A DNA stretch of 64,000 nucleotides. Source: an uncultured Bacilli bacterium. Its GTDB lineage: Bacteria; Bacillota_I; Bacilli_A; ML615J-28; CAG-313. The stretch is taken from NCBI GenBank assembly GCA_934140285.1, contig CAKPBI010000001.1, forward strand, positions 124,001 to 188,000. Direction: 5' to 3'. Positions 57,573-64,000 of the stretch are shown here, in pieces. The notes beneath the pieces were generated by a model. It did not search any database, had not been told where the DNA came from, and was given only the letters and a program-made list of their open reading frames with translations. How positions within the stretch are numbered: position 1 is the first letter of the stretch; each line of letters opens with the position of its first letter. Made by a program: the position numbers and the translations under genes.

Positions 57573-59815
57573 TGAAGTTTGCACTTGCGGGAAATCCTAA
57601 CTGTGGTAAAACCACTTTATTTAATACCTTAACTGGATCTACAGCACATGTTGGTAACTGGCCTGGCGTTACTGTTGATAAACGTGAAGGTGTGTATAAA
57701 AAACTAACTGAAAAAGTTGATATTGTCGATTTACCTGGTATTTACTCATTAAGTCCTTATACACCAGAAGAAATTGTATCAAGAAACTTTATAGTTGATG
57801 AAAGACCAGACTGTATTATCAATGTAGTTGATGCAACAAATCTAGAAAGAAACTTATATTTAACTACTCAATTATTAGAAATTGATGTTCCTATCGTTAT
57901 TGCTTTAAATATGATGGACTTAGTGAGACAATCAGGTTCTCAAATTTTAGTAGAAGATTTAGAAAAGAAATTAAATGTTCCAGTTGTTGAAATTAGTGCT
58001 CTAAAGGGCGAAAACATTAAAAAATTAATGGAAGTTGCTTATCAACAAACTCAAAAATCTCGTTCTGGATCAACAGTAATTGAAAACCCTGAATTATTAA
58101 AACTAATTAAGGTTGTAGAAGGTCGTTTTGAGAATAGAGTTTCAAGTCCTTTATTCCATGCTGTAAAATTAGTTGAAAATGATGAACTAGAAGTAAAGAA
58201 TCATGCAGATATTCTTGACGAAGTTAAAGCGTTAAAATCAGAAGTTAATAGTTCTGCATTTGAAGGTGACTTTGAAGCTTTAGTTGCTGATGAAAGATAT
58301 AAATTTATTACTAAGAATTTTGCAAAAACAGTTATAAAGAGCAATAATAATGAAATTATGACTAAATCAGATAAGATTGATAAAGTCTTAACACACAAGG
58401 TATGGAGTATTCCTATCTTCCTAGTAATTATGTTTGCTGTATTCCACTTTGTTTTCTCAGAAGATTTATTATTCCTAAATAGAATCTTTGGCTTAGAAAT
58501 AACTAACAAAGGATGGATTAATTTCTTCACCGGCATGGGCTATGAAGGTTTGTTTGCAGAAGCAAAAGAAGCCGCAGAAGCTGCAGGTGAAGTATTTGAT
58601 GGTGTTGTAAGTATTAGTATTCCTTCTCTTGGTGTCTTCCTCCAAAGTTGGATGGGATGGCTTACTGGTTCAATAATTGATCTTGTTGCTGGTTGGATGC
58701 CAGAAGGTCAGTGGTATACTGGTTTAATTGTTGATGGATTATTAACAGGTATTGATTCAATCTTTAGTTTCATTCCTCAAGTATTGTTACTATTCTTATT
58801 CATTTCTATTCTTGAAGACTCTGGTTATATGGCCCGTGTAGCCTTCATTATGGATAGAGCATTCAGAAAATTTGGACTTTCTGGTAAATCATTCATTCCT
58901 CTTCTAATGGGATTTGGTTGTAGCGTTCCTGCAATGATGTCAACAAAAACTCTAGAAGATGAAAAAGAACGTGATTTAACAATCAGACTTACTCCATTCT
59001 TTAGTTGTGGTGCCAAAGCTCCTATCTGGGCAATGCTTGCTACAGTATTTGCAGGTTCATTCCTAGGAGATATATTCGTATTCACAATTTATCTATTAGG
59101 TATCGTTGTCGCTATTATTTCAGCATTAATTATGAAGTTGTTCAGCAAGAATCGTGAAGTACCTCCATTCATTATGGAACTTCCTGCATACCATCGTCCT
59201 CAAGTAAAGAACTTACTTGCTCACCTTTGGGAAAAATTTAAACACTTCTTATATAAAGCATCAACAATTATCACAGCATCAATTATCTTAATTTGGTTCT
59301 TATCTAACTTTAGTTGGGCATTCTGGAATGGCTTAGTTGATGATATTAGTAAAAGTATGCTTGCTGATATTGGTCATGTATTAAAATATGTATTTTATCC
59401 ACTTGGATGGGCTATGGGTCCTGATGGATGGAAATATTCAGTTGCTACAATTACTGGTTTAATCGCAAAAGAAGATGTAGTTGCTACTATGGCTTCACTT
59501 GGACTTGAAGAAGGTACAATTAATCTTTCTCATGCTGCTATTTATGCATTTGCTGCTTATAATCTATTTACTCTTCCATGTTTCGCAGCAGTTGCTACAG
59601 CTAAATCAGAAAGTAGTAAAAAAGGTTTCCTTGTAACACTTCTATGGTGGCTTGGTGCATCATATGTAGTATCTCTAATCATTTACTGGTTAGGCGCATT
59701 ACTTGAAGCCTCAGTAATCGCTGGCATAATTGTAATATTAGTGTTAATTGCTGCAGTAGTTGTTTTAGGACTATACTTAAGTGGTAAATTAACAAAGAAT
59801 AAAAAAATAGCTTAA
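57572..59815 (+). CDS. feoB: Ferrous iron transporter FeoB
   Basis: A 747-residue iron permease. The N-terminal G domain has G1 GNPNCGKTT (residues 7-15), G3 VDLPGIYSL, G4 NMMD, and the G2 Thr in NWPGVTVDK. The membrane part has Gate motifs LLMGFGCSVPAMM and FFSCGAKAP, with Cys residues thought to handle Fe(II). There are about 8-11 membrane helices and a short cytoplasmic end. Expected to import Fe(II) under low iron, driven by nucleotide hydrolysis. It ends 43 bases before its Cys-rich partner. Confidence 0.97.
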   Translation: MKFALAGNPNCGKTTLFNTLTGSTAHVGNWPGVTVDKREGVYKKLTEKVDIVDLPGIYSLSPYTPEEIVSRNFIVDERPDCIINVVDATNLERNLYLTTQLLEIDVPIVIALNMMDLVRQSGSQILVEDLEKKLNVPVVEISALKGENIKKLMEVAYQQTQKSRSGSTVIENPELLKLIKVVEGRFENRVSSPLFHAVKLVENDELEVKNHADILDEVKALKSEVNSSAFEGDFEALVADERYKFITKNFAKTVIKSNNNEIMTKSDKIDKVLTHKVWSIPIFLVIMFAVFHFVFSEDLLFLNRIFGLEITNKGWINFFTGMGYEGLFAEAKEAAEAAGEVFDGVVSISIPSLGVFLQSWMGWLTGSIIDLVAGWMPEGQWYTGLIVDGLLTGIDSIFSFIPQVLLLFLFISILEDSGYMARVAFIMDRAFRKFGLSGKSFIPLLMGFGCSVPAMMSTKTLEDEKERDLTIRLTPFFSCGAKAPIWAMLATVFAGSFLGDIFVFTIYLLGIVVAIISALIMKLFSKNREVPPFIMELPAYHRPQVKNLLAHLWEKFKHFLYKASTIITASIILIWFLSNFSWAFWNGLVDDISKSMLADIGHVLKYVFYPLGWAMGPDGWKYSVATITGLIAKEDVVATMASLGLEEGTINLSHAAIYAFAAYNLFTLPCFAAVATAKSESSKKGFLVTLLWWLGASYVVSLIIYWLGALLEASVIAGIIVILVLIAAVVVLGLYLSGKLTKNKKIA

Positions 59816-59858
59816 TAAAAAAATAAAAATTTATAACATTTAGAAAGGGGGAAATAAT

Positions 59859-60038
59859 ATGAAATGGTTTGAACCAATCATTATCATTGTTGCTATAGGT
59901 TTAGTACTTCTTCCAATATTTTTACAAATAAAAAACAAGAAAAAAGGTAAATCATCATGTTCTTGTGGCTGTAGCTATTGTTCTCAAAATAGTGAATGTT
60001 GTAAAGAAATAAAAAAAACCAATCAAAATAATAATTAA
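59859..60038 (+). CDS. FeoB-associated Cys-rich membrane protein
   Basis: A 59-residue protein: WFEPIIIIVAIGLVLLPIFL is one membrane helix, then a basic stretch (KNKKKGK) and a cluster of seven Cys in 15 residues (SCSCGCSYC...ECC). This is the FeoB-associated Cys-rich type (FeoC-like in position), thought to help FeoB. It has an excellent AAAGGGGG site before the ATG. It is too small for automatic gene finding but the position right after feoB supports it. Confidence 0.82.
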   Translation: MKWFEPIIIIVAIGLVLLPIFLQIKNKKKGKSSCSCGCSYCSQNSECCKEIKKTNQNNN

Positions 60039-60048
60039 TAAATAAATT

Positions 60049-60091
60049 AAATGCTTACCTTTTGTCAACTCCCGAAGGTAAGCATTTTTTA
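60049..60091 (+). terminator. Terminator of the feo operon
   Basis: Stem AAATGCTTACCTT/AAGGTAAGCATTT with a 13-base loop and T-run. Confidence 0.9.
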
Positions 60092-60108
60092 AAGAAAGAA
60101 GGAAAACA

Positions 60109-60810
60109 ATGAATATCGTTGAATTTAAACGTGTGAGTAAAATATATACAGCTGGAGATCATGAACTAAGAGCTTTAGATGATGTTGATTTAACATTAGA
60201 AAAAGGAAAGTTAATAGTAATTCTTGGCCCAAGTGGAGCCGGAAAATCAACTTTACTAAATTTACTAGGGGGACTTGATACACCAACGAAAGGTCAAATA
60301 ATTGTTGATAACCAAGATATCTCAAAATTAACAAGTGATGAACTTGCTGAATATAGAGCAAATAAAGTAGGATTTATTTTTCAATTTTATAATTTAATAC
60401 CTACATTAACAGTATATGAAAATATAAGTTTAGTAAATGAAATATCCCCAAATCACCTAGATGCAAAAGAAATGCTAGAAGAAGTAGGACTAATAGATCA
60501 TTTGAATAATTTCCCATCTGAACTATCAGGTGGTGAACAACAAAGAGTTTCCATCGCAAGAGCCTTAACAAAAAATCCAGAAATAGTTTTATGTGATGAA
60601 CCAACAGGAGCACTTGATTCAAAAACTGGTGTACTGGTATTACAATTATTACTTTCAATGTGTAAAAATCATAATAAAACAATTGTAATAGTTACTCACA
60701 ATCAAAATATTGCAAAAATTGCTGATGTTATAATACGTGTAAAAAACGGAAAAATTAAATCATATGAAAATCAAGAACATCCATTAAGTGTTGAGGAAGT
60801 AGAGTGGTAA
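60109..60810 (+). CDS. ABC transporter ATP-binding protein (MacB/LolD type)
   Basis: A 233-residue ATPase. Walker A GPSGAGKSTL (about 38-47), Q-loop FQFYNLIPTLT, signature LSGGEQQRVSIARAL (about 140-154), Walker B VLCDEPTGALDS, switch His in VTHNQNI. It pairs with the FtsX-type permease one base downstream. This type (LolCDE/MacB/FtsEX-like) pumps peptides or lipids or works by mechanotransmission. The AGAAGGAAA site is 7 bases before the ATG. Confidence 0.94.
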   Translation: MNIVEFKRVSKIYTAGDHELRALDDVDLTLEKGKLIVILGPSGAGKSTLLNLLGGLDTPTKGQIIVDNQDISKLTSDELAEYRANKVGFIFQFYNLIPTLTVYENISLVNEISPNHLDAKEMLEEVGLIDHLNNFPSELSGGEQQRVSIARALTKNPEIVLCDEPTGALDSKTGVLVLQLLLSMCKNHNKTIVIVTHNQNIAKIADVIIRVKNGKIKSYENQEHPLSVEEVEW

Positions 60811-60811
60811 T

Positions 60812-63088
60812 ATGCTCTTTAAAAAATTACTTCGTACAATAAAGTTATACCGCGCACAATTCATTTCCATGATAATTATGATTGCAATCGGAATCGGAAT
60901 ATTTGCAGGATTTAATATGGAATGGAATAGTATTAATCAAAATACTTCTAAATTTTTTAATGAAACAAATTTTGCTGATTATAGAATAATTAGTGAAACA
61001 GGATTTTCCAAGGAAGAATTAGAAAAAGTAAAAGCAATTGAAGGTGTAGATGATGCTACAAGATACTTGTCAGTTGATGTATCTGTCAAAGGTGAAAGTA
61101 AAAAGATAGCACTAACAGTTTCTGAATCTATGACCATATCTTCATTCTTGTTAATGGATGGAGAAAAATATGATAGTGAAAGTATAGATGGCATTTGGAT
61201 TTCTGATAAATATGCTGAAAAAAACAATTTAAAAGTTAATGATAAACTCACATTAGAATATAAAGGATTAGAAATTAATACATATATCAAAGGCCTAATT
61301 AAATCTGGTGAATACTTAATTTGTTTACCTGATACTTCACAACTAATGCCAGATTACCATTCATATGGTTTTGCTTATGTGAGTCCTAAACTTATAAAAA
61401 ATGTTTTAGGTGCTGAATTCTTTACGCAAATTAATTTAAAATCAAGTTTAGAAAAAAAAGAAATATCTAATAAAGTAGATGAAGTTCTTGAAAAAACATC
61501 AGTAATTTTATCTCGTGATGAAACAATCAGTTATGTACAATCCCAAGGTGAAGTACAAGAAGGAAAAACCATGGCTCTTGTTTTACCAGTATTATTTTTA
61601 GCAATAGCTCTTTTGATCATGGTTACAACAATGCATCGTCTTGCAGTAAATGAAAAAACACAAATAGGAATATTAAAAGCCCTAGGTTTTAAAGATAAAA
61701 AGATAATCTTACATTATATGTCCTTTTCACTATTAATTGGTATAGTAGGTACCTTAATTGGAATTGGCCTTGGTTATCTTGTAGCCTTTTATATAATGAA
61801 TCCTGAAGGAGCGATGGGTACATATATGGATATGCCTGAATGGAAACTATACATGCCTACATTCTCTTGGATTGTAATTGTCTTAATAAATATTTTCTTA
61901 CTACTAGTTGGTTTCTTATCAATTAAACAAATGTTAAAGGGAAGCCCTGCTGAAGTTTTAAGAACTTACACTCCTAAAAAGGTAAAACCATTATTGATGG
62001 AAAAAACAAAATTATGGGGAAAATTAGATTTTGGTACAAAATGGAATTTAAGGGATATTATGAGACACAAAGCAAGATCTTTAATGACCTTAATTGGAGT
62101 CATTGGATGTACAATTTTAGTCATTGGCTCTTTAGGTATGGGTGATACAATGAATGATTTCCTTGATATCTTCTATAACAAAGCAATAAATTATGAACTA
62201 AGAATTAACATTTCTGAAACCGCAACAAATGATGAAACTATCACTCTTGGTGAAAAATATCATGCAGACTATATGAGTCAAGATAGTGTTAAAGTAGATG
62301 AAGAAACTCTATCATTGGAAGTATATGATATAAGATATGATCTTGTAAGATTTATTAATAATGATGGTGATTTCATTTCTTTAGAAGATAATGGAGTATA
62401 TATATGTAAAAGAATTGCTGATAAAATTGGAAAGACCGTTGGCGATACATTTGAATTTTCTCCTTATGGTGATAATAAAACCTATAAAGTTAAAATTATT
62501 GGAATTGTAAGAAGTTTAAATGAAGCCATTGTGATGACTACCAATTATGCAAATTCAATTAATTACAATTATCACTATGATCAGGTATTTACTAAAGAAT
62601 CTCAACAAAATATTGATAGTAGCTCATTAATACTAAATATGCAAACTAAAGAAAATATCATTAAATCGTTTGATACATTCTTAGATTTAATGAATGTTAT
62701 GATTGTATTACTAATTGTAGCCGCATTAATTCTTGGAGTTGTCGTTTTATATAACCTTGGTGTAATGAGTTTTATGGAACGTTATCGTGAGATGTCCACT
62801 CTTAAAGTAATGGGATTTAAAGACAAAAACATTGGTAAATTGTTAATATCTCAAAACTTATGGCTTACATTTGTAGGTTTAATCATTGGTATTCCTTTAG
62901 GAGTTGCAACTTTAAAATACTTAAGTGAAAAACTAGCATCAGAATATGAAATGATTCCAAACGTTAAATTCTTAACATATGTTTTAACAATAGTCTTAAC
63001 ATTATTACTTACACTATTTGTTAGTTTCTTAATTTCAAGAAAAAATAAAAAGATTAATATGGTAGAATCTTTAAAATGCGCTGACTAA
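60812..63088 (+). CDS. FtsX-family ABC transporter permease
   Basis: A 758-residue type VII ABC permease with a first helix at about 16-35, an outside domain, two FtsX domains (about 250-375 and 625-750) and one helix near 427-447 at the start of the second half. Motifs: LAVNEKTQIGILKALGFKDKKI and YREMSTLKVMGFKDKNIG, the cytoplasmic loops that touch the ATPase. One gene carries both halves, so it is probably a stand-alone transporter with the ATPase upstream. Cargo unknown. Confidence 0.92.
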   Translation: MLFKKLLRTIKLYRAQFISMIIMIAIGIGIFAGFNMEWNSINQNTSKFFNETNFADYRIISETGFSKEELEKVKAIEGVDDATRYLSVDVSVKGESKKIALTVSESMTISSFLLMDGEKYDSESIDGIWISDKYAEKNNLKVNDKLTLEYKGLEINTYIKGLIKSGEYLICLPDTSQLMPDYHSYGFAYVSPKLIKNVLGAEFFTQINLKSSLEKKEISNKVDEVLEKTSVILSRDETISYVQSQGEVQEGKTMALVLPVLFLAIALLIMVTTMHRLAVNEKTQIGILKALGFKDKKIILHYMSFSLLIGIVGTLIGIGLGYLVAFYIMNPEGAMGTYMDMPEWKLYMPTFSWIVIVLINIFLLLVGFLSIKQMLKGSPAEVLRTYTPKKVKPLLMEKTKLWGKLDFGTKWNLRDIMRHKARSLMTLIGVIGCTILVIGSLGMGDTMNDFLDIFYNKAINYELRINISETATNDETITLGEKYHADYMSQDSVKVDEETLSLEVYDIRYDLVRFINNDGDFISLEDNGVYICKRIADKIGKTVGDTFEFSPYGDNKTYKVKIIGIVRSLNEAIVMTTNYANSINYNYHYDQVFTKESQQNIDSSSLILNMQTKENIIKSFDTFLDLMNVMIVLLIVAALILGVVVLYNLGVMSFMERYREMSTLKVMGFKDKNIGKLLISQNLWLTFVGLIIGIPLGVATLKYLSEKLASEYEMIPNVKFLTYVLTIVLTLLLTLFVSFLISRKNKKINMVESLKCAD

Positions 63089-63120
63089 ACTGCTAATTAA
63101 TTTATTAAAATTCATACACA

Positions 63121-63158
63121 AAAAAGTTTTTACCAAAAAAGTAAAAACTTTTTTTATT
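63121..63158 (+). terminator. Terminator after the FtsX permease gene
   Basis: A 13-base stem AAAAAGTTTTTAC/GTAAAAACTTTTT, loop CAAAAAA, T-run. Confidence 0.88.
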
Positions 63159-63170
63159 TTATCAAAATAG

Positions 63171-63200
63171 TTTACAAATAATAGTTATAAATGGTAAAAT
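63171..63200 (+). promoter_or_regulatory. Promoter of the CmpB-type gene
   Basis: TTTACA (63171-63176), 18-base spacer, TAAAAT (63195-63200) with an extended -10 TGG at 63192. Confidence 0.68.
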
Positions 63201-63222
63201 TATACATGAAAGGGTGATAACT

Positions 63223-63984
63223 ATGGATAAGATAATAATTGGCGATTTTTCTTTATACCAACTTTTATTATACTTTTTTGTCTATTCATTTTTAGGATGG
63301 TGTATGGAAGTTATCTATGCAACATATAGAACAAACAAGTTTATTAATAGAGGATTTCTTAATGGTCCAGTATGTCCTATTTATGGAACAGGAGTAGTAA
63401 TAGTGTTATTATGTTTAACTCCTGTAAAAAACAACGTCTTTTTGTTATTTATTTGTTCAATTATTTTAACTACCCTTCTTGAACTTGTGACTGGATTTGT
63501 TCTTGAAAAATTCTTTCACACTAAATGGTGGGACTACACTTGTCAAAAATGGAATTTTAAAGGATATATATGTGTTAAATTCTCTTTTATTTGGGGTGTA
63601 ATATGCTTAATAGTAGTTGATATCCTTCATGTAGGAATCAACAATCTTTTGATGAAGATACCATATCAAGTAGGTTTAGTATTAATAATTATCTTTGGAA
63701 CTATAATCATAATTGACTTAATTCTTACAATCCTTCAAATGGCTCATTTAACAAAGATATCAAAAGAGGTAAATATGTTATCAGCTGCTGCTTCGGTAAC
63801 ATCAGAAACCATTGGAAAAACCTTATCAAGTGCTACCCTTACAACAATTGAGAAGTTGGAATTGCTTAAAAAGAAAATGGAAAATAAACGTATTGTTAAG
63901 GCCTTTCCAAATTTAATTAAAAGTATTACAAATAAAATTGATGAAATGAAAGAAAATAAAAAAGAAGAAAGAAAGGAAAATTAA
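63223..63984 (+). CDS. CmpB-type putative ABC transporter permease
   Basis: A 253-residue membrane protein with about five helices in the first 180 residues and a cytoplasmic, Lys-rich end. The family signature (ABC_trans_CmpB, PF06541) is clear: YFFVYSFLGWCMEVIYATYRTNKFINRGFLNGPVCPIYG and KFFHTKWWDYTCQKWNFKGYICVKFSFIWG. Despite the name its function is unproved. The ATG at 63223 follows AAGGGTGA; the frame from 63214 overlaps the site. Confidence 0.85.
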   Translation: MDKIIIGDFSLYQLLLYFFVYSFLGWCMEVIYATYRTNKFINRGFLNGPVCPIYGTGVVIVLLCLTPVKNNVFLLFICSIILTTLLELVTGFVLEKFFHTKWWDYTCQKWNFKGYICVKFSFIWGVICLIVVDILHVGINNLLMKIPYQVGLVLIIIFGTIIIIDLILTILQMAHLTKISKEVNMLSAAASVTSETIGKTLSSATLTTIEKLELLKKKMENKRIVKAFPNLIKSITNKIDEMKENKKEERKEN

Positions 63985-63985
63985 T

Positions 63986-64000
63986 ATGAAATCAAGATTT
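63986..64000 (+). CDS. Start of a further gene (3' end outside window)
   Basis: An ATG at 63986 follows AAGGAAAATTAAT closely and the first codons read MKSRF. It lies one base after the CmpB-type stop. Only five codons are visible, so nothing can be said about function. Confidence 0.5.

Noticed and set aside
1..64000. Mycoplasma-type code (UGA as Trp)
   Set aside because: TGA ends several conserved genes at the expected place and the tRNA-Trp has anticodon CCA.
1..64000. CRISPR arrays, insertion sequences, prophage genes
   Set aside because: No regularly spaced direct repeats, transposase or integrase sequence was found; the only repeated motif is the three-copy feo operator.

Overview
The window is AT-rich, densely packed Gram-positive-type chromosome. 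TGA is used as an ordinary stop (for example at the ends of tsaB and glnS) and the only tRNA-Trp has anticodon CCA, so this is the standard bacterial code and not the Mycoplasma code. HPr kinase, WhiA, Lgt plus PpaX, a GlpK, prolipoproteins without any sign of an outer membrane, and the MEP-pathway IspDF fusion point to a Bacillota/Bacilli lineage, perhaps one of the uncultured, gut-type, Mollicutes-related Bacilli. That placement is inference; no rRNA is present. I see no CRISPR array, insertion sequence, prophage or replication origin.

Layout. 1-3.9 kb: the tail of a PAS-domain protein, ispDF, small membrane and Nfu/S1 proteins, a thioredoxin-like lipoprotein and a CwlD-like amidase. 3.9-6.3 kb: tsaE-tsaB-rimI-tsaD (t6A modification of tRNA). 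6.4-12.2 kb: a biotin-dependent oxaloacetate decarboxylase operon (carboxyltransferase, an enlarged gamma-like subunit with an outside domain, biotin carrier, OadB sodium pump), ending in a NifU-like scaffold and a GGGtGRT protein. 12.3-13.8 kb: birA-bioY behind a BirA-type operator, so biotin sensing, attachment and uptake sit next to the biotin enzyme. 13.9-24.5 kb: one eight-gene chain, almost all overlapping, from a reduced groES and divergent groEL through a coiled-coil protein, a B3/B4-domain protein, glnS, pcrA and a hydrolase to ligA. 24.6-32.4 kb: uvrA, pyk and a heterodimeric ABC exporter. 32.5-36.6 kb: a VanZ-like gene, hprK, a fused lgt-ppaX gene and whiA. 36.6-42.3 kb: small membrane proteins, lipoproteins (LolA-like, thioredoxin-like, InlB-repeat), an FAD dehydrogenase and a DUF1540 protein.

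42.4-57 kb is the most accessory-looking part. It holds five tRNA genes (Trp, His, Ser, Glu, Gln), many hypothetical proteins, a membrane-tethered XRE regulator and three decayed genes (a DUF3795 remnant, a frameshifted YhhN gene and a MATE remnant), beside an intact MATE exporter and glpK. 57-60 kb is a complete ferrous iron uptake operon (feoA-feoA-feoB plus a 59-residue Cys-rich FeoB partner) with three copies of a GTTAG-N6-CTAAC operator in its leader. 60.1-64 kb carries a MacB/FtsX-type ABC transporter, a CmpB-type membrane protein and the first codons of a further gene.

Promoters are easy to read: many have TTGAnn or TTTACA, a 17-base spacer and TATAAT, often with an extended -10 TG. 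Most transcription units end in a clear hairpin plus T-run. The best candidates for something undescribed are the oxaloacetate decarboxylase module with its unusual gamma subunit and GGGtGRT pair, the chaperonin-to-ligase operon, and the lgt-ppaX fusion.
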